A DNA stretch of 64,000 nt from Akanthomyces muscarius. Taxonomy: Eukaryota > Ascomycota > Sordariomycetes > Hypocreales > Cordycipitaceae. The notes below the pieces were generated by a model that saw nothing but the letters and a program-made list of their open reading frames with translations, searched no databases and was not told the DNA's origin. Both the position numbers and the translations under genes were made by a program. This document shows, in pieces, positions 33,701 through 45,508 of the stretch (within the stretch, counting starts at the first letter, position 1; the number at the start of each line of letters is the position of its first letter). The stretch lies in assembly GCF_028009165.1 (NCBI RefSeq), contig NW_026611617.1:1002001-1066000 (forward strand), written 5' to 3'.

Positions 33701-34364
33701 AGCCGCCAAAATGCGAATACGCTCACACATGTCCAAATCTGCCGTCAACTCAGACGGGTTGATTCAAAATCTCGCCATCTCTAAAGTAACAAAAATCTGA
33801 AACTTTACTTAATAATTTATTTCTGGGCTCTTACCATGCTTGTTCTATCTGCCACTGTAGTACAGACAAACATGCGTGCCCTCCTGCTCATTGCTCACGA
33901 ACAGGGATGTACAGGGTAGGCTGATCTGACTGGGGAAACTTTTTGAGACGAAAGCATCGTAGATGTAGGACAAGCGTGGAGCTGGTAACGCAGTACTTGT
34001 CGTAAATCTCGGGCCTAACAAAATTTCGCCGAGCTCATGTTTACAAAAATTAGATTCCCTCGAGTGTGGGGGATTCGAGATTGATCAGTTAACCAGCTGT
34101 CAACCCGAGTTTATTTGCGAAGGTATTGATAGGCTCAGCATGTCGCATCACAGCACCGCAGGTGTGGAAATGCGTGCTAAAAACTACGTTCTAAGTCGTA
34201 ATAAATCATGGAGAATTCTAACAATCATGAAAAAGGTTTCTGTTCATTTTTATAGACGATATGCCATGCTTGATTTATATCGTGAGAAACGGGCTTGTCC
34301 AAGTAAAACAAATCTTCCAAACGACTGAGCTCCTTCCGTCCTGCAGTGCTGCAGCAGTACTAGA
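30736..34364. other. 3.6-kb gene-poor stretch with weak coding traces
   Basis: No confident gene. TATATA at 30863-30868 (minus) probably serves the subtilase. Between 32.2 and 33.1 kb the minus strand shows short cysteine-bearing frames (for example SCVADFTEDGDRNLTATIEG near 32370-32430, and FVAGDCTTEHIFAMAERC near 32710-32770). They look like pieces of small secreted proteins, but frames shift and no complete start-to-stop model could be built. The rest is featureless. Confidence 0.45.
32310..32600 (-). pseudogene. Possible degraded small cysteine-rich secreted protein gene
   Basis: One minus frame reads IECFAIRITTSEQFGRQETD with two cysteines. About ten residues later another frame continues with CVADFTEDGDRNLTATIEG and QPFSDVAQQKC, ending at the TAG at 32310-32312. 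The two pieces read as one small protein broken by a one-base frameshift, without a signal peptide in reach. No family recognised. Alternative: an unseen intron, or chance. Confidence 0.25.
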
Positions 34365-35167
34365 CTACACACGTGCGGCGATAAAATCTGCAGAAGACGC
34401 GGCATCAATGGCGTACGTCAGGTGCTGGGGCAAGATGAAAACTCCCTGCGCACAAATATCATCCCCTTCATGACACACGATGCGCACCTTGCTTACGTCG
34501 ATGTTGCTGAGTGGCTTGCGGGACAGCGGGTCCCCGAAGACGACAACAGCGCTCACCTTCGACATGGTCTTGCCCAGACTATCTGCTGCGTTGTGGACAG
34601 CAAAGCCGCCCTGCGAGTAGCCGCTGAGGACAATCTTGGTGTTTGGGCATGAAGCCCATGTGCTCCTCACCAATTTGGCCCTGCGGCTGGGTCAGCGTAT
34701 TCCAACGGCCCATCACATAGATGTTTGGCTTACATTGTCTGTCCGGCGGCTCCGTCGGCACTGAGATAGCCCTCCACGCTGGCAGGGTAGTTGATGCCTT
34801 GGAAGTTGATGGACTTGCCGGGAAGCTTGTCCTGAATGGCTTTGAAGAAAGGTGGACCGACGAGAGCACCGACGTTGCCGGGGTCGCAGGTGCCGCGGGC
34901 AAAGATGACAGTCATGTCCTTGCATGAGCTGCTGCTAGACTGTGTAGTGTCGAGGTTGAACACTGTTGCGAGAATTTGCTGGCCAGTATTGAGGGTGCCG
35001 CATGTGTTGTCAATGACAGTGTTGACGGGGAAGAGCTTGACGATCAGGCCGAGAAATGTATTAAAGGCAACACCGCGTTTGGTAGTATGCTCTTGCTCAA
35101 CTACTGTTGGGGCACCAACAGCAACCGTGCAGAGAATGGCGTTGACGATATATCGCAGTGTAAGCAT
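34365..35167 (-). CDS. Cutinase, 2 exons
   Basis: On the minus strand: exons 35167..34734 and 34680..34365 joined over a 53-bp intron (GTAAGC...CAG); 249 residues. The signal peptide is about residues 1-19. Cutinase features follow in order: CKDMTVIFARGTCDPGNVG (oxyanion strand), the elbow LSGYSQGG (Ser167), VVFGDP, then GDDICAQG (Asp) and LPQHLTY (His). Paired cysteines are in the expected places. The enzyme hydrolyses cutin or other polyesters outside the cell. The length is slightly above the classical 220-230 residues because of an extended N-terminus after the signal. Intact. Confidence 0.93.
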
Positions 35168-36188
35168 TGTAAAAGAATGTAATGAGCTTGCTAGAGACGA
35201 TGATGTTAGAATACGATTTCAATAAAACCTGAAAACGAAAGTAAAAGCAACATTTATAGAAATCTTTGCTCACATGCTACGTTGTTAACTTGAGTGGGTG
35301 AGCCAAAGTCCTCGGCTCAGCATATTGCTCGGAAAGACGTGGGCACAAGACAAGCACTAGCTGAACGCCAAGCTCCAACATGAGCAAATGGATGAAAGTT
35401 GTAGCCCATGAGTTGCTGGTTTTCCATTCTCGTGACCATTGTCCCCCTGAGCACATGCACTTGTTTCACGATGTTGTAGTTTTGTGCACCGAGGCCGTCG
35501 TGATCGCGGCCGCAATACCGACATGCAGAACACTGCAATTTCTAAAGTTCGATTAGCGTACTGTGGCGGCACACTCAGCTCTGCCTCTGCTCCCCCGCAC
35601 TTTTTCAAGCCTCTCATGTCTATAGCAGAAATTCACAACTTTTCCTCGAGGTTTGTTCAATGGATAGAACAATCGCTGTCTCGTGAGACCAACAGATTTC
35701 CAAATTTATCACATGTGAAAGATCTCAGACCAGTATCGTGTGCGATTAAATGTTTTTATCAAATCTCAAAACACTCTGATTGCTCGTTACCATCACCCAA
35801 GGGCTGGTTGGGCTCTGACAAGTTGGAGAAAACGGGGTCCAAAGGGTTGCGTTACATTTACCTGGGGAAGGAAGCTGTCAAATTTGCGGGGTAGTACAGA
35901 AACATCTGTGATCTGCACATGGACCAACGTTAGCAGCGTTTCTGGCGTCATGCAGCTCGGTTGAAACGCCGAAGTCGTTCGGTGAAAGTTGCGCCACAGA
36001 ACCCACCACAGAAACCGCCATTGTTGAATTTCGGAAAATCAGCGGATGTGGATGTGGCAGAAAACGCCCAGATTCCCAACAATCCCCGCAAAGTTGGGAA
36101 TTGTCGCGGGGCCCCGCGTTCATTATCGTCTTCTGCATGGAGTGACACTCCGCAAAAATACATTGTCTTCCTGCCCGTACCCCAAACT
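35168..36188. other. Divergent intergenic region, no gene
   Basis: About 1 kb between cutinase (minus) and the Zn2Cys6 regulator (plus). Open frames on both strands lack motifs. It likely contains both promoters. Confidence 0.5.
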
Positions 36189-38891
36189 ATGCCGGATGCT
36201 ATACTTGCGCGGAACAAACGACAGCGTTTGGCGTGCGCTTGGTGCCATGAGCGCAAAGTCCGCTGCGATGCGACGACCTCCGCTGGGCCTTGCGCCAACT
36301 GTCTGCAAAATGGACATGAATGCGTGCTTCGAACACGTTCAAACAGGTGATTGCCACTAATATCTCCGCGCTTCATGAAAACGTGATTGGCATCCCTTGC
36401 GCTGCTGCTAATTAGTGCAGGAGTCGAAACAGACCAAATATTGCTGCGGTGCCGGCAACGACCAATGAGCACGCCTCGACCCATTTGTCGCATAACCACA
36501 CGTTAGATTCTGATTGGAAACCGCTCCCGGCAAGCAGCTCATTAATAACGCCTCAGAGTGTTGCTTGGCCGTTCGAAGCTGGTATGTTGATCTGTGTTCC
36601 CGCCGTGCCCCAATGCTGCCTCTCAACTACAGCAAAAGGGCACATTTCATTCTTGTCACTGTTATTCCATCTAATATTTTCTACAAAGCCTGCGCCCCAC
36701 TGCAAACTTTTAGCTTTTCAAATATGGGGAGCAACTCCATAGCCTCCCAGCATAACGTACCCTTCTCTAGTTGTGGGTTCCTGGAACTCGGCTCGCTCGC
36801 CAATCTTCCCTCTGAGGACGTAGCGTTTCTCAATATGAAGGGCTGTCTTCATCTTCCGGATAAGCCTATCCTAGACGAACTTGTTCGGCAATACTTCCTA
36901 CACATCCACCCCATGTTACCTGTCCTCGGCGAGTCAGAGTTTTGGGCCGGCTATAACAATGAAATTGTCGAGGCCGGTAGAGGCATCGTCTCGCTATTTG
37001 TGCTTCAAGCCATGCTAGCAGCGAGCTGCGTCGTAAGTCTCGCGACCTAGCTATAAAGATTCTTTGAAACGCAACCTGTCTGACCGCAGTGCCAGTTCAT
37101 CTCTCCACAAGCCATCGAACAGGCAGGATTCTCCGACTACCGCAACGCTCGTAGATCATTATATTCTCGAGCCAAGGTAAATCATATACATCATTACATA
37201 ATTGAGTTGACCGCTAATGCGCCAGTATGCTAGTTGCTATTTGATCTAAACGCCGTAACGGACCCGTTCTCCATAGCCCAAGGATCTGTACTCCTCACAT
37301 TTCAGAGCTCATGCGTCAACATGCATGCTGGAAGCACGTGGCTTAGCATTGCAGTGCAAAATGCAATGGCCGTCGGCGCGCACCAGTACCAACAACACCA
37401 GCCGAACAACCGTATACGAGCAGCGAAAAAGCGTCTTTGGTGGGCCATCATTCTACGAGATCGGATCATGCCTCTGGCACTACGTCGCACGCCTCAAATC
37501 AACTTTAGCAATTTCGACATGTTTTTGGACCCCATTGATCAGACTGATCTAGAGGACGACTTGCAAGACTCGACGGTGTACGACATGGAGACCAAGATAC
37601 TACTTGCAAAACTCCTGAACTGCCAGTGTCAGCTGGCATTGACGCTTACCCCGGTTCTGATGCTCTGCTATCATCCGCAAATGTTTTCACAGTCAGCACC
37701 ATTTTCTAGTACGCGGTTTCTGCAGGGGATGGCCAATGTGAACAACGCCAGAACCGGCCTTGAAACGTGGCTGAAAAACGCTCAGCGGACTATCGATTCC
37801 GTTACCGAGGTTGACAAGCCTCATTCTTCGGTGCTTTTATACTCTGAGTTGACCTTCATGCACTACAAGTAAGGAGTCCTATCATGGTAACATATCGCGA
37901 CTTACTAAGTGTATACGTTGTAGTGTGGCACGAATGGCATTGCATCAACATGAGGCACTGCTAGTCGATAAATATTGTCTCCATACGGCATGTTTTACCG
38001 ACCAACTGCTCACGATCAAGACCAATCTAGAGGACTCTATAACGGCCATCTTTAAGAATGTCGAGAAATTCGTTCGGATGGGAGCTACCTGCCACCTTCC
38101 GATTGGAATGTGAGTCGTCATATATGCTACTTCTCTTGGGCTCTCTAGTCTCAATTTGGTTGAGGACTCATGCATAGTCAACCCGCTGATACAAATTTTG
38201 CAGGACAGCATATGTGGCCTTCCCATTACTTCTCGGTATGCTTGACAAGCAATTGTCCTCTACTGCCTTCCAGAGAAGTTCTCGCACACGCCGCATGGTA
38301 TTCTTACAAGAGGTAATACGACAACTTCAGCAACGCTATGAAGTGGCAGACGATGTGCTATCTTTCATTAACAAGTCACTGGACCTGGCTTGTCGTCAGC
38401 TACAAGGCCATTTCACCAGCTCAGCCTATCCGTGCAACTATGAAGGCGCGGCATGGGAGCAGATGACTGACCAGATGCGGTATCCGCCACCTGGGAGTCG
38501 CACAAAGGCATGGAGCGAGGTGTTTATCGGCAATACCAGGCACTTCTTGCGGTTTTCATTCTCCCTCGATTATGCGCTTGCGAGGGGGAAATTTCCTGAA
38601 GAGAGCAATCTAGACGCGGCGCTTGACCCTCCGGAAGGAAACACATGGAGTTGCCTTCCTTCCCCCGATGCGTTCTCGGCTGACCTGAATTTGGGAACTG
38701 CAATATCGACTCAGCCCTGTGACGGGCAGACTGACCTGATAGCTCGTCAAGAGGGGACGTTCTCGTCAGTGCCTCCAGCGTCTCCATCCGTTCCCTTGGA
38801 CAGCCTTGAAAACATGGACGATATGGTGCCAAACGCTGCCCCCTGGCCGCACTTCCCGCAGGGTACTCTGTACGAGGAGTCTTTACATTAG
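36189..38891 (+). CDS. Zn2Cys6 transcription factor, 7 exons
   Basis: The model is join(36189..36346, 36421..36581, 36689..37032, 37090..37176, 37234..37868, 37924..38109, 38204..38891), 752 residues. Every junction keeps frame. The binuclear cluster has Cys16, 19, 26, 35, 38 and 45 (C-x2-C-x6-C-x8-C-x2-C-x6-C). The middle homology region (Fungal_trans) starts at HPMLPVLGESEFW and includes LLTFQSS and KRLWWAIILRDR. A nuclear regulator binding CGG-type sites is expected from the family. It is divergent from the cutinase and convergent with the beta-lactamase-like gene, so local regulation of these hydrolases is possible but unproven. The intron-rich structure contrasts with the single-exon regulator at 14.7 kb. 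Confidence 0.88.
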
Positions 38892-39164
38892 ATGCATAAT
38901 TAATGAAAATACAGTCGGGGTGTGAACGGGCGCCAGTGGGATCTTTACAATGTTTTGTGCCAAGATATCCTTCATAATAGCAATTCGTTCTTTGAAAAAG
39001 CTAATTTAATCTGATCCCTTCTCTCAGTCTCGTTTGTTTTGGCGGAAAGCTGCCCATCGTTTTTAGATTCACTTTTCGGAACCGGCATTGATCGACAGTG
39101 CAGAGTATAACTGCGCTTCGACTGCTGCCTGGCATGCGAAAAACTCAGGATCTAGTCAAGATAG
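38892..39164. other. Convergent 3' region
   Basis: Short spacer between the convergent stop codons of the regulator and the beta-lactamase-like gene. Nothing else seen. Confidence 0.4.
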
Positions 39165-40603
39165 TCAGCTCGCAGCACATATGTTTGCACTTCCGAATAT
39201 CCAAGTATACATACCTCCAAATGGCAGGATCTGCGAAGCAAACACCCCCCCAATCCCCCTTTCCACATCCGCCCACCAAACAAGGTTGGCCAGTCCGCTC
39301 CACCATATACTGCCCGCCGACCGTCCCGTCGGCCCGTCAGACAGCAGCTTGAAAAAAGACAAGCCCCAGCCTTGGGCCTCGTTTTCGGGCTGGGGATACA
39401 TTTCCGGCGCCGAGTTGATAAAGCTTGGCTTTGCTGCTGGCGGGAGATTCCGTGCAAAGTTTGGGTGTTCAGGGATCTGGTTCTTGAGCATTTCTTTAAA
39501 AAAAAATTGCAAGTCAACAACTGGTATAGTAGTCTTATGTTTTGGTATTTACCATTCAGGGTTTCGCGTTGGAGAAGTTGGTGCCCAGTCTTTAGATGTG
39601 TGCCGTGATTGAGAAGAGCGGCAATGATCTCTGTGGGCGCTTCGGTTAGTTCGAGTAATACTGCTGGAAGCGTGGCACACATACGGCAATAGTCGGATGG
39701 TGTGCTGAAAAGCCCTGCACCTCCAGAATGAAGAATGCTACTCGCCTCTTCCTTCGAGGATGCACGCAGTGGTGTGCTAAGCAGATGCCCGTTTTCGCGA
39801 AGTTGAATTTGTCCATTTGCGGTCCGCTCGTGCAGAAACGCGAGGTTCGCCTTCATATCCGCCGTCGGACAGAACGTTGTCTTCCGCATCCTGAGCGGGC
39901 TGCAAATGTTTTTCTCAAAGTAAGCACCCAAGGACATTCCAGTGACGCGTTCAATCAGGCGACCAACCCAGTCCATGCTGACACCGTATTCCCAGTTCTC
40001 CCCTGGCTGGTTGACGAGAGGCTGTCCGAAGATGTCGTTCTCTCGATTGGCGTCTTCCATGATACCGATTGGTTCTGACCACCTTTTCAGCTTCATGCTC
40101 AAGAAGCTGTATGAGAACCCCGCTACACTTAAACAGTCAATAACGAGGCGCACACGAGATGGGGCGATGGCACGAATGTGCAAGTTCAGAGCGTAGACAG
40201 TACCTGTGTGAGACAGCAACATTCGCAGAGTTATTTTTCGCTTTTTCTCAATTAACTGCGTGCTTCCGTCGGGCATTTCCTCCAACACTTTCACCGTTTG
40301 AAGTTCTGGAAGATGGGTCTCCAGCTGATCCCCGTCATCCAGAGACAGCCTACCCTGCTCGACAAGTTGCATGGCGGCAATGGCCGTAAGAAGCTTCGTG
40401 CAAGACGCAATCCAGAAAACAGTATCGCGAGACATGGGCAAGGCTGATCCTACAGCTCGTGTTCCAGAGGCGGACTCGAAAATGACGTCGCCGCTGGCAT
40501 CGACCACGGAGCATACCAGGCCCGGAACACCGTCAGTCTTTGAAGTGTACGAATCGATGGTGCGTTGCAGCATGGCGCGATCCTCTGCGGTAAGGCGGCT
40601 CAT
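39165..40603 (-). CDS. Beta-lactamase-like serine hydrolase/transesterase (class C fold), 3 exons
   Basis: On the minus strand: exons 40603..40204, 40122..39553 and 39493..39165; 432 residues. The first intron (81 bp) is in frame and without stops, so it could be mistaken for coding. Removing it restores LLSHTAGFSYSF, a family hallmark. The active site has Ser67-x-x-Lys70 in WIASCTK, a Tyr in WEYGVSMDW, and HSGGAGLFST before the last third. The C-terminal exon contains GWGLSFF and GLANLVWWAD, typical of fungal LovD/EstB-like members. The family acts as esterases, transesterases or acyltransferases; some are secondary-metabolism enzymes. No signal peptide from this start. Divergent from the UNC-93-like transporter. 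Confidence 0.88.
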
Positions 40604-41151
40604 TGTGTAAATTTTTTTGCAAAAAGATGGTTGAGAAAGTAGGCGAGAAATCAGTCGGTGTGAGTTGTTGGGCTGCCGTAATTTGCAAGAGGTTTTGTTA
40701 AATGTCGAGATGTAAGATTGCTGGGTCCGAGAGACAGCGCCGCTGCCCGCTGTGGATCGAGTCACATGCGCATACCCCAGAATCCATTTTCCGGCTGGAG
40801 GCTCGATATAATCTACACGTGTACTGGCAGTCAACGTTATTGTGGATATGGCTGTCCAATGGAGGTAGACGCTACTACCAATCAAATGCACCGTCTGGAG
40901 TCAATAATCCTTGAAACGCCGAAGGTGCTCGGCGAAGGGCAAGCCACGAACCCCATCCGAGTTTAGCGCGCCAATGGCCAGTTCATGGCTTTTACCATTG
41001 TGCTTTGTACCGTATTCACCACAAAGTAAAATCATCGCCAGCTATAAAGACGCAAACTGCCATGCCTACAAGATGGAAGCTCCTACGGCCAAGAATAAAA
41101 AAACATCTACCTACACATTGTCTCATTAAGTTCTGATTACTCGAAGTCGTG
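40604..41151. other. Divergent promoter region
   Basis: 548 bp between the starts of the beta-lactamase-like gene and the transporter. No gene. Possibly a shared regulatory region. Confidence 0.45.
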
Positions 41152-43001
41152 ATGGCATATTCACTCAAAGCGCCAAGCTCCGTCAGGGCAAAGCTGCGTC
41201 TTTCCAAGTAAGACTGGTGCGCTCCCATACCTTCCAGTAGCTAACCAAACACCCTACTAGCCCCTGGACACAAAACTTCATCTCGGGCGTTATTCTCTTC
41301 CTGACCGTCGGCATTTATCTTGCCGTTATTGGTGAGCTTTCCGCCAAATTAAACGAAAAACAGAATTATGTACACTGACCAAGATTTTCTTCTTCGCAGG
41401 ATTGGGTGCGGGCGGAGGTAAGCCCTCCTCAGCCCATGTTTCGACAATCGTGTATACTTCCATTTACGCTGTCTTTTCTGTGACGGGCTTTTTTGGAGGG
41501 AGTGTCATGAACACCATTGGCCCGAAATTAACCATGACGGTAAAGCGCATTGACCACATTGCTTCCCTTACCCCCAGTACTGACCTCAATAAGTTCGGCG
41601 CCATGACATTTCCTCTCTTTATCGGTGGTTTATGGTACTACGACGCGTCTGGTAACTCTTGGTTTGCCATTCTTGGTGGCATAGTTGGCGGAATGTCGGC
41701 AGGGCTGTTGTGGACCGTCTCTGGGTTCATGTAAGTACAATGCTTTTGTGCTGGTCCGCCCCAAGCTAAAATTGCAGCGAAATAGCCAGTTCGCATACGC
41801 TGAAGAAAACGACAAGGGAGTCTATATCGCATGGCAGCTGTTTCTTCTCACCATTGGCTCAACAGTCGGTGCCGCAGTCGTGTTTGGCATTACATTTTAC
41901 GATACTTCGCTGAGTGGTGTTCCAACCTCGGTTTATATCACCTTTATTGTCATCATGGCTTCAGCAACACTTGTCAGGTAGGCAGAATCCCCTCATAAAA
42001 ATGAATCCCATGTGTGCTGCATAGGTGCTCTAACACTAGCTTCTTCTTCATAGCATCGTCGGCATCATACCCTCCCAGAACGTGGTCAGAGAGGACGGTA
42101 CGCGTCTAGCTGTGTTTACTGCCTCTGACTTTCGAACCGAATTTAAAGGCTGTGTTCATCTTCTTAGAGACTGGTAAGCGTTTCCACTACCCTTCCCCCC
42201 CCCCCGGCGGAAAAAAAAGAAAGAAACGCGCAAGCTAACTTTTACAAGGAGAATTGTGGCATTGATCATTCCAATGGCTGCTACGGAAATGTCATCGGCG
42301 CTCATCCCGACTCTCAGCGCCTATTCATTCAACCTGCGCACCCGGAGCCTAAACAGCGTCCTATTTTGGGCTGTTCAAATCCCAGCAACATTCTTGTTCA
42401 GCATCATACTCGACAATAGCAAGTTTCGCCGGAGAACGAGGGGGGTCATTGCCCTGACTGTCTCCCTGATTATTGTGTTGGCAAGCTGGGCTCTTACAAT
42501 TGCTGTACAGGTCAAGCACGGCCTCAAACGCGGCGCGCCGAGTCCCGCGTGGGACTGGACGGATGGCGAGCCCTTTGTCGAGTTTGTCTTTGTCATTCTG
42601 CTTACCGGTACCGCATACGCCATCGACCAGATGATGGTCATGTGGGTCATAGCCTCCTTCAGCAACGAACCGAGGCTGCTCGCGAGATATGGAGGGTTTT
42701 TCAAGGGTATGCTGAGCGCTGGTCTTTGTGTAGCCTTTGGGCTCGAAGCAGGTGGAGTGTCCTATCTGTAGGTTGCCCCCAGCATCCCGGTCCAACAACT
42801 AGTCATCTAATACTAACGCGCCGGCGCAGCACCCAAACGATCACGCAGGCGACACTCATGGTGGTGTCTTTTCCGATCATGTTCATTTTGGTGTCCAAGT
42901 GTGTGATGGATACAAACTACCTACACGAGGCGACAGTTATTCCCCCAGCACATATTAGTGGAGGCAAGGAGGTGCGAGAAGGCGAAACACAAGATACATA
43001 G
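41152..43001 (+). CDS. UNC-93-like MFS transporter, 8 exons
   Basis: The model is join(41152..41207, 41261..41331, 41400..41539, 41594..41730, 41786..41977, 42054..42173, 42249..42767, 42830..43001), 468 residues, all phases consistent. It begins RLSNPWTQNFISGVILFLTVG and continues with GLGAGGGK, IGPKLTM, GGLWYYDASGNSW, SGFIQFAYAEENDKG, LLRDWRI, RTRSLNSVLFW and WDWTD. This motif series belongs to the fungal UNC-93/DUF895 group of the major facilitator superfamily. About 11 transmembrane segments. Substrate is not known for this group. Intron 3 (41540-41593, 54 bp) is in frame. A C12 tract lies in an intron near 42196-42207. Divergent from the hydrolase, so the two may share regulation. Confidence 0.88.
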
Positions 43002-43502
43002 GGGTGGTTGTTGTCATGAGGGCTAAACACTCACCGAAATAGGTGGGATCACTATCTTCTTGCCGCCGTCCGTCCTTTCCATAATGGCAAAGGCGCCAAG
43101 CACTACATTTTCCCAGAACGACTTTAGTCAGCCCTCTTCATACACTTCAATAATGATGTCGTCTAAAATCGTACCCAACTAGTCCATATACATATTTTCG
43201 AGCCCTTTAGAGCCCAGCCATCAGAAACAAATCTTCCGGCGACCTCAGCGGCTTTGCGATCGCGGGTGGGGACATCAATGGCAACAGGTTTATTTATGAT
43301 GGACGAATCACCAGTATAACTATAAAGTCGGTTAAAAGACAGTATAGAAGCTACTCCTATTCTTGATTATTAGTTACAGCATTGTTCTCGAATCGTTGTA
43401 GATCCATGGCTTCTGAAAGTATGTAACAGCAGAAGAACAAATCATTGCTGCGAAACCTCCAATTGCATAAAGCTGTAGCTGTAGCCCATGTGCCGTGCGA
43501 AT
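43002..43502. other. Intergenic, no gene
   Basis: Convergent spacer of 500 bp between the transporter and the small secreted protein. No coding signature. Confidence 0.45.
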
Positions 43503-44049
43503 TTAGGCACGGAATGCGACACGTGAACGACGCCTGTTAAAGTCTTCGACCGAGCCGCCGCCACTTGCTAGTTCGGATTCACCACCCGAGATTAAGTAAC
43601 CTCCAGTAGACGGGTCGCTGCCACCGAAGGTCTGGCTGGTAGCACCAGAGGATTGACCGCCAGTGTCGGGAGTCGGAAAGGCATCTTGGTCACCCTCTGG
43701 GATGCCACATCCCGAATCGCTATCAGAGTAAACGCATTTCTGATTGTAGCAAGTGAGAGAGTTGATGTCACTTGAGCAGGTCCCAGCATAAATGCCAGGG
43801 TTATCCGAGCCGGCGTTGATCCAGCAATCCTAAAGAAAGATAACGTGTCAGTCGGGCTTCAGTTTCTTACAACTTCGGTGTCAGTCCGCAGATGGCCGAC
43901 CAACTTACTCTGCTGGAAGAGCAGGACTTGCAGTGCTTGTCACTGGCCGTGGCACATGGCGTCAGAGGTTGTGGTTTCGTTGCCACGGTCACGCCTGCGG
44001 ATGCAAGTTCCATAACGGCGGCCATGCATAGAAGAGCAAGTCCCTTCAT
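43503..44049 (-). CDS. Small cysteine-rich secreted protein, 2 exons
   Basis: On the minus strand: exons 44049..43909 and 43829..43503; 155 residues. The signal peptide is about residues 1-18 (MKGLALLCMAAVMELASA). Donor GTAAGT, acceptor TTTAG. The mature part has eight cysteines, all in its first half (for example PCATASDKHCKSC, DCWINAG, GTCSSD, TCYNQKC, GCGIPEG). A Gly/Ser-rich tail follows, ending in a basic RRRSRV stretch. No domain is recognised. The pattern fits a secreted effector-like protein or a wall-associated protein. The tail is not a clear GPI signal. Confidence 0.7.
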
Positions 44050-45508
44050 CTTCTTGTGTGAAAAAGTTGCGATGAATGTGAGAGAAGTTGATCAATTGAG
44101 AGGCAGGTAATCTTTACAACGATTGCTTTAATTTGGATTGTACTGGACAGCCTTCATGGTACCTTCTTATACTTGGGTTGAGGTGCGTGAGCACAGGTTG
44201 CTTTGCATTGAATGCGCGTTTTTTTCGCGTGGTTAAAATGCACCACAGAGCTAAATGGCTTTGATCCATTACTCGTGAGTTTCATTAAATATCCAACAGG
44301 TTTTGCAATTCGAGCAAAGCAGTTGCAAGTTTCGCGCGTAGTGGGTGTCCCAGGTTCGTCCAAAGCCTCCTAACGAGTAGCTAGCGCTGATCTGAAGGTT
44401 TCCTGGGACGCATCCCTTTCAAACATGTTCCCGGCTTCTAGAATGCCCCCCTGTCTTTTTTTTTTGTCTCCCTCTTTTCATTCGTCATGCGTCTAGCGGG
44501 TCTTTCTCGCATAAGCCTCACCCTGATTCACGAGAAAAGGTGCGAATAGCTAGGGAAAAAAAAAAAGGGAAGCTCCATCTAGTGCCCGAGAAACCCGTAC
44601 CGCCCGAGAAACCCGTACATGAATTTCCGAAATAGGCAAGCTGCGGCGGTGGGAGGGAGCTGAATTACTCAAGAGTGGGTTGGCCATTGCAGGGGATCCT
44701 CAGCCTGAAACGCGACCAGATGCTTCATGTCAATGGCGGACATGCCACTTTAATTACATAGTTCGGGTACCATGCTGCTGCTAGGATATGACGATCGTGC
44801 CGCTGTCCTGGATTGAACAGTCTCCTTCGCGACCAAGTCTGGGCGTTGAAGAAGTAAATATCGTTGGTAACCGTCCTGACTTGGGGTGGCAGGGCTGAGG
44901 CAAGCAAGTTTCTAATTTAAGCATTGGCACCGAAGTCAGACGATAGAATACTGCGCGAGTCATTGTCTTTCATTGGCGCGCTTGTAATCGTCCCCTTGAA
45001 GTCGCGCTAATCGTTCAGCACCCATGAAAGAACAGATCGGCCGATGGGAAACCCGAAACATGGCATTTGCAAAACAATGCTACCAGGATTAGTGGTATGG
45101 CTCGGCGTGAAAGGCGCTGGTTGGTGACAGAGTGGGCGGAGGTGTTCTAAGTGTGGCTGCCACATCTAGTGCGCGGCTGTAACAGCCTTGCCCCCCCCCC
45201 CCCATCCCCCCCAGGCCTACGCAGCAACATATTGGCTTAACTTATACTCGCTCGATAAGAAGTCAAGTCAGCAGTGCTAGAGCGGCTAAATCACCTCGCA
45301 ACATCAATCTAATCCTTGCCAGATAAGCATAAGCAGCCCCGCAGGCATAAAGAACGTAGTATGCGTTTGATTCGACTGTGAGCAAGCCCGTCAGCGTCGC
45401 GACTGTGTGCTCAACTTAACTATAGCTGGGTATTGAAATTCATAAAGATTGTGAGCTGCTTGCGCTCATAAGTCAGTCTAGTAGAAAAACTTAGCAGAAG
45501 AAAAATAA
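44050..45508. other. Intergenic, no gene
   Basis: About 1.45 kb with several homopolymer tracts (T11-type near 44456, A10-type near 44558, C13 at about 45191) but no supported gene. A duplicated CCCGAGAAACCCGTAC occurs at about 44585 and 44604. Confidence 0.45.
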
